From the NCBI RefSeq assembly GCF_003710105.1, contig NZ_CP033325.1:930001-994000 (forward strand): a stretch of 64,000 nt of DNA, given 5' to 3'. Below the pieces are notes generated by a model, which worked only from the letters and a program-made list of their open reading frames with translations, was not told the origin of the DNA and did no database searches. Shown piece by piece: positions 22,022-29,764 of the stretch (position 1 is the first letter of the stretch; each line of letters begins with the position of its first letter). This DNA is from Georgenia faecalis. GTDB taxonomy: Bacteria > Actinomycetota > Actinomycetes > Actinomycetales > Actinomycetaceae. The translations under genes were made by a program, and so were the position numbers.

Positions 22022-23071
22022 ATGCGCGGCGAGTACAAGGTCCCGGGCGGCAAGCTGGTCGCCGTCGACGTCGAGGTCCAGGACGGGCGGCTGAGGGACG
22101 TCCACCTCTCCGGTGACTTCTTCCTCGAGCCCGACAGCGCCCTCGAGGACATCAACGCCGCGCTCGACGGCATGCCGCAGGACGCCGGCGTCGAGCAGCT
22201 GGCCCACGCCATCGAGGTCGCGCTGGCCGACGACGTCCGACTCGTCGGCTTCACGCCGGAGGCCGTGGGGATCGCCGTCCGCCGGGCGCTCGGGCACGCG
22301 ACGAGCTGGGAGGACCACACGTTCGACGTCATCCACGGGCCGACGCTGCACCCGGCGATGCACGTCGCCCTCGACCAGGTCATTCCCGAGGAGGTCGCCG
22401 CCGGTCGGCGCGGGCCCACCATGCGGATCTGGGAGTGGGACGCGCCGCTCGTCGTCATCGGCTCGTTCCAGTCGGTGAAGAACGAGGTCGACCTCGAGGG
22501 GCTGGCGCGCCACGACATGATGGTCGTGCGCCGGATCTCCGGCGGCGGGGCGATGTTCATGGAGCCCGGGAACTGCCTCACGTACTCGCTCGTGGTGCCG
22601 GGGTCCCTCGTCGAGGGGCTGAGCTTCGAGCGCTCGTACGCCTACCTCGACGACTGGGTGCTCGGGGCGCTCGCCGAGGTGGGCGTCAACGCCCGGTACG
22701 TGCCCCTCAACGACATTGCCTCCGAGCACGGCAAGATCGGCGGCGCCGCCCAGAAGCGGTTCGCCTCCGGCGTCGTCCTGCACCACGTGACGATGAGCTA
22801 CGACATCGACGCCGACAAGATGCTCGAGGTGCTGCGGATCGGCCGCGAGAAGATGTCGGACAAGGGCACGAAGAGCGCGAACAAGCGGGTCGACCCCATG
22901 CGCTCGCAGACCGGCATGGCGCGCGAGGCGATCATCGACGCCTTCATCGCCCACTTCACCGGGCGGTACCGCAGCCGGATGTCCGAGTTCACCCCGGAGG
23001 AGCTGGCGCGGGCCGAGGAGCTCGTGCGGACGAAGTTCCTCGACGACGCGTGGACCTACCGGGTGCCGTGA
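22022..23071 (+). CDS. Lipoate-protein ligase, LplB-like domain first
   Basis: A 349-residue enzyme expected to attach lipoate, or a related octanoyl group, to lysines of E2 and GcvH proteins. Residues 1-90 (YKVPGGKLVAVDVEVQDG, DVHLSGDFFLEPDSALEDI) look like the LplB accessory domain. Residues 100-349 are the catalytic BPL/LplA fold with VVRRISGGGAMF (RRISGGG at 170-176) and HGKIGGAAQ with K238. In E. coli LplA the accessory domain lies at the C-terminus, so the order here is reversed. Transcription is probably leaderless. No lipA or lipB is seen nearby. Confidence 0.88.
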   Translation: MRGEYKVPGGKLVAVDVEVQDGRLRDVHLSGDFFLEPDSALEDINAALDGMPQDAGVEQLAHAIEVALADDVRLVGFTPEAVGIAVRRALGHATSWEDHTFDVIHGPTLHPAMHVALDQVIPEEVAAGRRGPTMRIWEWDAPLVVIGSFQSVKNEVDLEGLARHDMMVVRRISGGGAMFMEPGNCLTYSLVVPGSLVEGLSFERSYAYLDDWVLGALAEVGVNARYVPLNDIASEHGKIGGAAQKRFASGVVLHHVTMSYDIDADKMLEVLRIGREKMSDKGTKSANKRVDPMRSQTGMAREAIIDAFIAHFTGRYRSRMSEFTPEELARAEELVRTKFLDDAWTYRVP

Positions 23072-23148
23072 GGGGCCCCGCTGGTTCGGGCCTGACGCGC
23101 GGGACCGACCTGATGCGTGAGATGGCCTGACGCGGGGGTCGCCCCGTG

Positions 23149-23301
23149 GTGAACGGTGGTGCCGCTCCCGCCGGGTTCTTCCTGTCCGCCGTCGGGGCAG
23201 GCCGCACGCGACCGAACCGGCTCATCGTGCTGCTGTGGGTCGGCGCCGGCTTCCTCGTCGCCGGCCTCGCTGCCTGCGGCGTGGGCCTGCTCACCGCCTG
23301 A
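23149..23301 (+). CDS. Small single-pass membrane protein, unknown
   Basis: A 50-codon frame starting GTG-AAC (an in-frame GTG lies one codon earlier). It reads VNGGAAPAGFFLSAVGAG, then NRLIVLLWVGAGFLVAGLAACG, one clear hydrophobic segment of about 24 residues. It fills the gap between the lipoate ligase and a convergent gene. I recognise no family. The hydrophobic run makes a real peptide more likely than chance, but the binding site is weak. Confidence 0.4.
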   Translation: MNGGAAPAGFFLSAVGAGRTRPNRLIVLLWVGAGFLVAGLAACGVGLLTA

Positions 23302-23319
23302 CGCCCACGGGCACCGTCC

Positions 23320-24153
23320 CTACCGGGACCGCCGCCGTGGGGTGCGGCTGGCTGCGCCGCGCGGGCGGGCCGCGCGCGACGGGGGCTGCTTGCCCGACGC
23401 CTTGCCTGATCCCTTGCCTGACCCGGCGCCCGAACCCTTGCCTGAACCCTTGCCCGACCCCTTGCCCTTGGCGGGGGTGGTCGCGGCCGCGCGCGGACTG
23501 TCCTCCGGCGCCGCGGAGCCACCGCGGGAGCTGCGCTCCGTGCGGCCGCGGACGATCCCGATGAACGTCTCGATGCGCGGGTCCTCGTTGTCGACCCGCC
23601 AGGCGATGCCGACGGGTGTCTCGTCGAGCCCGGTCACCGGACGGTGGACGACGTCCTTGCGGTGGTGCAGCCTCGCCAGCGACATCGGCGCGAGGACGAC
23701 GCCCGCGCCGCTCGCGGCAACCTCGATCGCCTGGGCAACGGTGAGGGGCTCCTGGTCGGGGAGCTCCGCCGTCGGGGGCTGGACCGGGAGCTCCGCCGCG
23801 GTCGGTTCCCCGATGACGCCCGACCACTCCGGGGCCTCGTCGGCATGGTGGAGGACGTGCTCGCCGACCAGGTCGGTGACGTCGATCTCGTCGAAGGCGG
23901 CGACGGGATGGTCTTTGGCGACGACGACGACGGGCACCTCGCGGTACAGCGGGATGACGTGCAGCCCGTCGCGGTCGATCGGCAGCCGGACGAACGCGAC
24001 GTCGCAGGCGCCGTCGTGCAGGGCCGCGAGCTGGTCCGTGGGGTCGGCGGCCACCGCCTCGAGGGGTGCGTCGGGCATGCGGTCGGTCCAGGTCCGCAGC
24101 CACTTGTCGGGGATGACCCCGGGCGCGAACGTCACGCGGAACGGTGCGCGCAT
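23320..24153 (-). CDS. LysR-type ligand-binding domain without HTH, with Gly-Lys-Ser tail
   Basis: A 277-residue protein that begins directly with a LysR substrate-binding domain: FRVTFAPGVIPDKWLRTW at residues 5-22, CDVAFVRLP at 50-58, PVVVVAKDHPVA at 74-85 and ASGAGVVLAPMSLARLH at 147-163. The N-terminal winged helix-turn-helix of LysR regulators is absent, and GAGGAGG seven bases before the ATG supports this start. Residues 206-277 form a basic tail with GKGSGKGSG repeats at about 229-255 and an Arg-rich end. It is divergent from a DUF5997 gene. A ligand sensor that works with a separate DNA-binding partner is my inference. Confidence 0.82.
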   Translation of the reverse strand: MRAPFRVTFAPGVIPDKWLRTWTDRMPDAPLEAVAADPTDQLAALHDGACDVAFVRLPIDRDGLHVIPLYREVPVVVVAKDHPVAAFDEIDVTDLVGEHVLHHADEAPEWSGVIGEPTAAELPVQPPTAELPDQEPLTVAQAIEVAASGAGVVLAPMSLARLHHRKDVVHRPVTGLDETPVGIAWRVDNEDPRIETFIGIVRGRTERSSRGGSAAPEDSPRAAATTPAKGKGSGKGSGKGSGAGSGKGSGKASGKQPPSRAARPRGAASRTPRRRSR

Positions 24154-24183
24154 GGTGAATCCTCCTCGGTTGAGCCGGTACCG

Positions 24184-24189
24184 ACGCTA
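24184..24189 (-). promoter_or_regulatory. Possible -10 box of the LysR-type domain gene
   Basis: TAGCGT on the minus strand lies 30 bases before the start codon. The palindrome at 24204-24215 would fall over its -35 region. Confidence 0.35.
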
Positions 24190-24203
24190 GTGCAGGCTGG
24201 GGT

Positions 24204-24215
24204 GTGCGGCCGCAC
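24204..24215. promoter_or_regulatory. 12-bp palindrome between divergent promoters
   Basis: GTGCGGCCGCAC is a perfect 12-base palindrome in the 78-base divergent region. It lies between the -35 and -10 positions of the DUF5997 promoter and over the -35 position of the other gene. An operator role is inferred. Confidence 0.4.
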
Positions 24216-24219
24216 CGCC

Positions 24220-24225
24220 TACTCT
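24220..24225 (+). promoter_or_regulatory. -10 box of the DUF5997 gene (leaderless)
   Basis: TACTCT ends six bases before the ATG at 24232, and no ribosome binding site is seen. Confidence 0.55.
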
Positions 24226-24231
24226 GGGTCC

Positions 24232-24630
24232 ATGAGCACGCCCAAGCCGCAGACCATGAAGCCCCAGACCGCGGCGCGCAAGCTCGGTGTGCTGCTCGAC
24301 GCCACGCCTGCCGAGTTCCAGGCCAACGACATCACCCGGACCGAGTTCGACGAGCTGCAGGCGCACCCGCCGGAGTGGCTCACCGAGCTTCGCCGCAACG
24401 GCCCCCACCCGCGCCAGGAGGTGGCGCGACGGCTCAACATCTCCACGTCCGGCCTCGCGCGTGGTGGCGTCACCGAGCCGCTGACCACCGAGCAGATCAA
24501 GGCGCTCCTCGTCGAGATGCCGTCGTGGCTCGCCGCCGAGCGGGCGACCCACGCGAAGGTGCGCGAGGAGGAGGCCCGCCTCAAGGCCCGTCGCAGTGCC
24601 GGTTCGGGCTCGGCCAGCCCGACGGCGTAA
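24232..24630 (+). CDS. DUF5997 family protein
   Basis: A 132-residue protein that I match from memory to DUF5997. Marks are MKPQTAARKLGVLLDATPAEFQ at 9-30, HPPEWLTELRRNGPHPR at 45-61, and a possible helix-turn-helix RQEVARRLNISTSGLARGG at 61-79. The C-terminal 25 residues are basic and charged. No activity is established. The HTH-like segment and its divergent neighbour, a LysR ligand domain lacking DNA-binding parts, suggest that the two could work together. Transcription is probably leaderless. Confidence 0.78.
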   Translation: MSTPKPQTMKPQTAARKLGVLLDATPAEFQANDITRTEFDELQAHPPEWLTELRRNGPHPRQEVARRLNISTSGLARGGVTEPLTTEQIKALLVEMPSWLAAERATHAKVREEEARLKARRSAGSGSASPTA

Positions 24631-24815
24631 CGCCGACGAGATAGGCCGACGGCCAGGCGCTGACGGGGCTGGTGCACGGATTGGCTCTCGGCGTATTCGG
24701 CAGCGCCGGGCCGATGAGGCGGTGCCCGCCCTGCCCGGGCGGTGGCCGTGATGCGACGCTGAGCCGCGACTCGATGCGCCGTCTTCCCGTCACGTCCCGA
24801 TGCCGCCCGTGCAGG
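24631..24815. other. Convergent gap, nothing recognised
   Basis: About 185 bases between the DUF5997 gene and the nuclease gene on the other strand. I see no strong hairpin or reading frame. Confidence 0.5.
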
Positions 24816-26261
24816 TCACACCCGCACGGGTGGATCCGTGCGCGCGATGGGCGTCTCGCCGTGGGTGGTGCCGTCGGACCGCGCGAAGCGCCATCGATCG
24901 CGGTGGCGCTCGATGAGCAGCTCGTGCTGGTGGACGTAGGTGTGGTGGTACCGGCACAGGAGGATGCCGTTCTTCGTGGCGGTGTCGCCGTGATGCGCGT
25001 ACCACCACAGGGAGTGGTGGATCTCGCCCTGTCCGGGCGGTGCGGTGCAGTGCGGGAACTGGCAGTGGTGGTCGCGCGCGATGATGCCTCGGGCCTGGCC
25101 GCGGGTGAAGAGGCGCTCTTCCCGCCCGACGTCGAGGATCTCTGAGTCGGCACCGAAGACCACGCGGTGCAGCCGTGACTCGCAGGCCAGGCGGGCGAAC
25201 AGGCCGAACGGGATCGGGCTCCCGTCGAGGAGGGCCGGGGCGACGCCGACCAACGCCTCGTAGTCCAGTGCTGCGCTGATGGTCTCGAGGGCTTGCACGC
25301 TCACGGGCTTGGTCTCCAGCGCAGGGGGGCTAGCGTCACCGCCGTGGCCCGTGCCGCCGTCGCCGTCGCCGCTCTCGCGGCGGGCGTGGCCGGCGCTGTT
25401 GGTGCTGCCGCCGTCGTCTCCACCCGCGCCGCGGGGCCGTTGGGCGCGCGCGATCGCGGTCAGCGTCTCGACCGTGGCCGTGATGGCCAGATGGGGGCGG
25501 ATGCGGGCGCCCGGCTGAAGCACGCCGTTGTCCAGGGTGGCGCCGACGAGGTCGACGAGTGCCCCGGCCCGCCGCTGCGCGATGCTGCGGGCGTCGTCCT
25601 TGGCGCGGCGCCCGGCGCTGGCCTCCAGGGCAGTCTTGAGGAGGGCCCCGTTCGCCTCGGTGAGCCAGATGCGGCCGTGGTAGCCGTCGAGGGTCTTGGC
25701 CAGGGAGAACTCCTCCCGGTCGGTCTCCTCCTTCCATCCGCGGTCACCGGCGCCGGGGTCTGCTCGCAGCGCCCAGTTCTTCACCACGACGTGGAACCGG
25801 CCGGCGTCCAGCGCGCGCGCCTGCGCGAGCAGCCAGTCCTCGCCGATGGCCGGGTGGCTCAGCGCGGTGACACAAGCGGGGGAGCCTGTCGTACCGCGGA
25901 CGACGACGTGTACGTGATCCTCAGTGATCTCCCCGGCGGAGAAGGCGGTGGCGAAGGCCGGCAGGTGATCGCGCAGCGCCCTCGCCTCCCGCACCGTCCG
26001 GGCGGCGTGGTGCTCGAGCCGACCGGTGTGCTCCCGCACCCAAGCGGGCAGGGACCGCGCCCCGCCCAGCGCCCAGGTGCCGTCGGCCTCGATCTGGGCC
26101 ACCACCCGGGTCCGCACGGCGCCCACTCGCGCTTGCACCTCCTCGAGGAGCGTCAGCGTCTCGGTGAGGGCGCTCCCGGCAAGAGCGCCGATGTCAGCAC
26201 CGGCGAGGGCCGCGGCGTCGCGCTGCAACGACGCAAGCGCCTCCGCCACTGGGGTCGTCAT
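24816..26261 (-). CDS. DUF222 / HNH endonuclease family protein (13E12-like)
   Basis: A 481-residue protein of the family that includes the mycobacterial 13E12 repeat proteins. The DUF222 part has ARTVREARALRDHLPAFATAF and GEITEDHVHVVVR near residues 80-125. A Gly/Ser/Asp-rich linker follows near residue 290. The HNH nuclease motif is CQFPHC, GEIHHSLWWYAHHGDTATKNG and LCRYHHTYVHQHE near 400-445, with the cysteine pair and paired histidines intact. The ATG at 26261 has GGAGG eight bases upstream; an in-frame ATG at 26282 has none. The biological target is unknown. The promoter carries a LexA-like box. Confidence 0.88.
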   Translation of the reverse strand: MTTPVAEALASLQRDAAALAGADIGALAGSALTETLTLLEEVQARVGAVRTRVVAQIEADGTWALGGARSLPAWVREHTGRLEHHAARTVREARALRDHLPAFATAFSAGEITEDHVHVVVRGTTGSPACVTALSHPAIGEDWLLAQARALDAGRFHVVVKNWALRADPGAGDRGWKEETDREEFSLAKTLDGYHGRIWLTEANGALLKTALEASAGRRAKDDARSIAQRRAGALVDLVGATLDNGVLQPGARIRPHLAITATVETLTAIARAQRPRGAGGDDGGSTNSAGHARRESGDGDGGTGHGGDASPPALETKPVSVQALETISAALDYEALVGVAPALLDGSPIPFGLFARLACESRLHRVVFGADSEILDVGREERLFTRGQARGIIARDHHCQFPHCTAPPGQGEIHHSLWWYAHHGDTATKNGILLCRYHHTYVHQHELLIERHRDRWRFARSDGTTHGETPIARTDPPVRV

Positions 26262-26285
26262 CACCGCCACCTCCGCCGCCATGCA

Positions 26286-26315
26286 TTCGTACTGGTGTTC
26301 GATAGTGCAAGTCAA
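26286..26315 (-). promoter_or_regulatory. Promoter of the DUF222-HNH gene
   Basis: On the minus strand TTGACT (26315-26310) and TACGAA (26291-26286) are 18 bases apart. The -10 box overlaps a SOS-box-like palindrome. Confidence 0.55.
26287..26302. promoter_or_regulatory. LexA (SOS) box candidate
   Basis: TCGTAC-TGGT-GTTCGA matches the actinobacterial SOS consensus TCGAAC-N4-GTTCGA at 11 of 12 fixed positions. It lies over the -10 box of the nuclease gene, where LexA would block transcription until DNA damage. LexA control of 13E12-family genes is known in Mycobacterium tuberculosis. Confidence 0.65.
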
Positions 26316-26501
26316 CCAGGTGCAACTGACATCGGGCGGGACGGTCGGGCAGGCTGTGGATAGGACAGCGGCCCGGCCACGCAATCCGGTGACCCTGGCG
26401 CGCGGAGATCCGGCCCCGGTGCGCGCGACGACGAGTGCGCCTGCGTCCGGCTGGTCGGTGGGTGGCCTGTAATACACCGAGAGTGACGGACAGGTAGGGG
26501 T

Positions 26502-27086
26502 ATGACGCAGCAGTCGCGTGAGGGCACCGACGACGACGTCGAGCGCTTCCGCACCGTCTTCGAGGCGACCTACACCGACCTGGTGCGCTTCGCGGAGCGT
26601 CGGGTCCATCCCGCGGTGGCGGAGGAAGTGGTCGCGGAGGTGTTCCTCGTCGCGTGGCGACGCCGCGACCACCAGCCCCGGGAGGTGCGGCCCTGGCTCT
26701 TCGGCATCGCCCGCAACGTCATGCTCAATCGACGCCGCGAGGACCGCCGGCGCTTAGCGCTCCAGGTACGGATCAGGGACGCGCCGCGGGCGGACGATCC
26801 CGACGACCTTGCTGACCGGGTGGCGCGCCACCTCGACCTCGCCCGGGCGTGGAAGCACCTCGACGCGCGGGACCAGGAGACCATCGCGCTCATCGCCTGG
26901 GACCGGCTGAGCGCCGCGGAGGCCGCGTTGGTGGTCGGGTGCTCGCGCGGAACCTTCACCGTCCGGCTGCACCGCGCCCGCGCGCGCCTCCGCGGCCACC
27001 TCGAGGCCGAGCCAACGCCCACAGGTTCGCTCGACCGAGCGAACCGAATCGATCACGCCGAGCGCACGGAAGGGGCACCACGATGA
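26502..27086 (+). CDS. ECF-type RNA polymerase sigma factor
   Basis: A 194-residue extracytoplasmic-function sigma factor. Region 2 spans about residues 14-80 (VFEATYTDLVRFAERRV, VAEEVVAEVFLVAWRR, RPWLFGIARNVMLNRRR). Region 4 lies at about 115-170 (LDARDQETIALIAWDRLSAAEAALVVGCS, TFTVRLHRARARLR) and contains the -35-binding HTH. AGGTAGGGG precedes the ATG. TGTAATACA near 26468-26476 is a good extended -10. Its stop overlaps the next ATG by 4 bp, so both are co-translated. The inducing signal is unknown. Confidence 0.92.
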   Translation: MTQQSREGTDDDVERFRTVFEATYTDLVRFAERRVHPAVAEEVVAEVFLVAWRRRDHQPREVRPWLFGIARNVMLNRRREDRRRLALQVRIRDAPRADDPDDLADRVARHLDLARAWKHLDARDQETIALIAWDRLSAAEAALVVGCSRGTFTVRLHRARARLRGHLEAEPTPTGSLDRANRIDHAERTEGAPR

Positions 27087-27889
27087 AGCGCATCTCGCTG
27101 CCGGCGGACCTGGCCATGCTGGACCCCGCCGGGACCCGCGCGGAGGACGCGCACGGAGCACGCGCGCAGGAGATGCTCGCGCGCATCGTCACTTCCGACG
27201 GCGCATCGGCCGGCTTCGCGCCCGGCCCCCTCCCCACCTATGCGTCTCCGACGCGCCGCCGATGGCCACTCATGGCGGGTGCGGCGGCGGCCGTCGTCGC
27301 CGTCGTTCTCGCGTCAGTGCTCGGGGGGCGCCCGGAGTCGGCCTTCGCCACCTGGACCGCGGTCCCGAGCCCTGCGTCGCCAGCGGACGCGCGCGAGCTC
27401 GGCGAGCGGTGTGCCGCCATGGGCCCGGCGGGCGACGCGGGAGCCGCTGACATCGCCGTCGTCCTGGCGGAGCGACGCGGTGACCTCACCTTCACGGCCG
27501 TGCTCGACGCCGAGGCGGGCGAGCTGACGGCGTGCCTCGGTGGGACGGACTACCTCGGCGCGGGCACGGCCGGGGACATCGACCACGACGCCACCTTCGA
27601 TCGGGACGCCGTCACCGTCGTCACCCAGACGGGCACGTACTCGGACCCGCCGAACCCCGAGTCCCCGGCGTACACAGCGCTCACCGGCCGCGTCGGCCCC
27701 GGCGTCGAGAGCATCGAGATCCACACCGACGACGGGCGTCGCGTCGTCGCGTCCATCGACGGATCGTGGTGGGGGGCGTGGTGGCCGGGCTTGGGTGGTC
27801 CGCCGCGGATCATGGCCCGGGGCACCGACGGTCAGGTGTGGGAGGTGCCTACGGATCTCACGGACATCGGTATCGACCTGCGGTTCTGA
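27083..27889 (+). CDS. Membrane-anchored partner of the ECF sigma factor
   Basis: A 268-residue protein with about 60 N-terminal cytoplasmic residues, one membrane span (PLMAGAAAAVVAVVLASVLG, about 62-81), and an external C-terminal domain of about 185 residues. The position and 4-bp overlap with the sigma gene suggest an anti-sigma or sensor role, but I see no zinc-binding HxxxCxxC motif. The external part (TACLGGTDYLG, VESIEIHTDDGRRVVASIDGSWWGAWWPG) resembles extracytoplasmic domains found after ECF genes in actinobacteria. The function is inferred from context only. Confidence 0.75.
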   Translation: MKRISLPADLAMLDPAGTRAEDAHGARAQEMLARIVTSDGASAGFAPGPLPTYASPTRRRWPLMAGAAAAVVAVVLASVLGGRPESAFATWTAVPSPASPADARELGERCAAMGPAGDAGAADIAVVLAERRGDLTFTAVLDAEAGELTACLGGTDYLGAGTAGDIDHDATFDRDAVTVVTQTGTYSDPPNPESPAYTALTGRVGPGVESIEIHTDDGRRVVASIDGSWWGAWWPGLGGPPRIMARGTDGQVWEVPTDLTDIGIDLRF

Positions 27890-27994
27890 CACCGGAGCTG
27901 GTGCACGTCGGACCCGCCCAGAAACCGGCGAGCGGCAGGCGCACTCCCGCCGGGGCAGCCGGGCGGCCCGGTCGGAGAGCGAGCCAGAAGGAGC

Positions 27995-28711
27995 TCAGCC
28001 GACCAGCGGCCGCGGGCCGAAGACCGCCGTCCCGAGACGCACCATGGTCGCGCCCGCGGCGATGGCGATCTCGAGGTCGCGGCTCATCCCCATGGAGAGC
28101 TCGCGGGCGTCACCGGTCCCGGGAGCGCCGCTGCCGAGCACCTCGTCGCGCAGGAGCGCGAGCCGCTCGTAGGAGGCGCGGACCACCTCGGTGTCCGGGT
28201 GGTTCGCGCCGATCGTCATGAATCCGCGCAGGTGCAGGTGCGGCTGGGCGCCCACGATCTCGGCGAGCTCGACGGCGTAGTCCGGGCGCACCCCGGACTT
28301 CGTCGACTCCCCGGAGGTGTTGACCTGCACGAAGACGTCGAGGACCCGGTCGGCCGTCCCCGCCACCCGGTCGAGCCGCTCCGCCGTCGTCCGCTCGTCG
28401 ACGGTCTGCACGCACGTGACGAGCGGGACGACCTTGGTCACCTTGTTGGACTGCAGGCGCCCGATGAAGTGCGTGGAGTGGGGGAGGTCGGCGAGGGCGG
28501 GCTCGACGGCGACCAGCTCCTGCGCGCGGTTGTGGCCCAGCAGCGTCGCCCCCGCGCCGATGGCCGCCCGGACGGCGTCGACGCTCTGGGTCTTCACCGC
28601 CAGGAGGAGGTCGATCTCGTCGGGATGCCGCCCGACGACGCCGGCGGCCGCCTCGACGCGTCGGCGCGCGGCGGCGATGCGGGTGGGAAGGTCGCTGGGC
28701 GCGGGCGTCAC
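27995..28711 (-). CDS. YggS/PLPBP-type PLP-binding protein
   Basis: A 238-residue PLP homeostasis protein with an alanine-racemase N-terminal barrel fold. The PLP lysine lies in LLLAVKTQS near residue 35. LGHNRAQELVAVEPAL, HFIGRLQSNKV, VFVQVNTSGESTKSG and LSMGMSRDLEIAIAAGATMVRLGTAVFG are all family marks. The family keeps PLP levels balanced and has no known catalysis. The start is GTG at 28711, seven bases after a TACCCT -10 box; no ribosome binding site is present. It is divergent from the HhH-GPD gene. Confidence 0.92.
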   Translation of the reverse strand: MTPAPSDLPTRIAAARRRVEAAAGVVGRHPDEIDLLLAVKTQSVDAVRAAIGAGATLLGHNRAQELVAVEPALADLPHSTHFIGRLQSNKVTKVVPLVTCVQTVDERTTAERLDRVAGTADRVLDVFVQVNTSGESTKSGVRPDYAVELAEIVGAQPHLHLRGFMTIGANHPDTEVVRASYERLALLRDEVLGSGAPGTGDARELSMGMSRDLEIAIAAGATMVRLGTAVFGPRPLVG

Positions 28712-28718
28712 GAGGTCG

Positions 28719-28724
28719 AGGGTA
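28719..28724 (-). promoter_or_regulatory. -10 box of the YggS-type gene (leaderless)
   Basis: TACCCT on the minus strand ends seven bases before the GTG at 28711. Confidence 0.5.
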
Positions 28725-28769
28725 GTCGGGCGCCTCCCGCCGAGCCTGGGCGCGGCCCGCGCCGCCTGG

Positions 28770-28775
28770 CAAGAT
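28770..28775 (+). promoter_or_regulatory. -10 box of the HhH-GPD gene (leaderless)
   Basis: CAAGAT ends six bases before the ATG at 28782; no binding site lies between. Confidence 0.4.
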
Positions 28776-28781
28776 CGCACC

Positions 28782-29357
28782 ATGGACCTCCACCTCACCG
28801 GCGATCCCGAGGCCGACGCCCTCCTCACCTCCCAGCCGCTCGCCCTGCTCGTCGGGATGCTCCTCGACCAGCAGGTGGCGATGGAGACGGCGTTCGTCGG
28901 GCCGAAAAAGCTCGTCGACCGCCTCGGCTCCCTCGACGCCGCGGCCATCGCCGCGCAGGACCCCGAGGAGTTCGCGGCGGTCTGCGCGACCCCGCCCGCG
29001 GTCCACCGCTTCCCGGGGTCCATGGCCGGCCGCATCCAGGCCCTCTGCGCCTTCCTCGTCGAGCACTACGACGGCGACGCCGCGGCCCTGTGGACGTCTG
29101 GAGAGCCCGACGGCCGGGAGATCCTCCGTCGGCTGCAGGCGCTGCCCGGGTTCGGCAAGCAGAAGGCCCAGATCTTCCTCGCCCTCCTCGGCAAGCAGCG
29201 CGGCCTCACCGCCCCCGGGTGGCGCGAGGCGGCGGGGGCGTACGGCGAGGAGGACGCATTCCGCTCGATCGCCGACGTCGTCGACGAGGACTCTCTGCTC
29301 CGGGTCCGCGAGACGAAGAAGGCGGCCAAGGCAGCGGCGAAGGCGGCGAAGGGCTGA
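28782..29357 (+). CDS. HhH-GPD base-excision-repair-type protein
   Basis: A 191-residue helix-hairpin-helix protein of the endonuclease III/AlkA superfamily. LLVGMLLDQQVAMETAFVGPKKLVDRLG at 22-49 is the first helical part, and LQALPGFGKQKAQIFLALLG near 117-136 is the HhH. In Nth and AlkA the HhH is followed by a catalytic Asp; here the text reads KQRGLTAPGWREAAG, with no clear match. There are no iron-sulfur cysteines at the end. The C-terminus is a Lys/Ala run. A DNA-binding repair role is likely; glycosylase activity is uncertain. Confidence 0.82.
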   Translation: MDLHLTGDPEADALLTSQPLALLVGMLLDQQVAMETAFVGPKKLVDRLGSLDAAAIAAQDPEEFAAVCATPPAVHRFPGSMAGRIQALCAFLVEHYDGDAAALWTSGEPDGREILRRLQALPGFGKQKAQIFLALLGKQRGLTAPGWREAAGAYGEEDAFRSIADVVDEDSLLRVRETKKAAKAAAKAAKG

Positions 29358-29389
29358 GTGTGAGGTCCGCGGCCGGGACCTGGGAGGGC

Positions 29390-29764
29390 TCAGACCGCCC
29401 GGGTGGCGACGTCGTAGTCAAGGATCGCGGGGTCGCGGGTCAGCAGTGTGAGCTGGTCGCACTGGGCCTGAGCAACGAGCATCCGGTCGAAGGGGTCCCG
29501 GTGGAGGGCCGGTAGCGCTCCCGCGAGCCGGGCGTGCTGGAAACGGATCGGCAGCTCGCGGAGGCCGGAACGGCTGAGCGCATCGCTGAAGCCGTCCGGC
29601 ACCGACAGCTTGCCCGCCGCCTGCTTGATGGAGATCTCCCAGACGCTGGCGGCGCTGACGAACACCTCGGGCGCCGTGTCGATGAGGTCCTTCTCCGCGG
29701 AGGAGAGGGAGTCGTCGTCCGTGAGCCACCAGAGCAGGACGTGCGTGTCGAGGAGGAGTCTCAC
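29390..29764 (-). CDS. PIN domain toxin (VapC type)
   Basis: A 124-residue PIN nuclease expected to cut RNA when free of its antitoxin. The acidic residues are visible: D6 in LLLDTHVLLWW, E43 in SVWEISIK and the Asp of DPFDRMLVAQA near residue 92, with a further DPAILDY. The subfamily with DTHxLLWW is usually paired with Phd-type antitoxins, as here. It overlaps the antitoxin gene by 4 bp and follows it in one transcript. Confidence 0.9.
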   Translation of the reverse strand: MRLLLDTHVLLWWLTDDDSLSSAEKDLIDTAPEVFVSAASVWEISIKQAAGKLSVPDGFSDALSRSGLRELPIRFQHARLAGALPALHRDPFDRMLVAQAQCDQLTLLTRDPAILDYDVATRAV

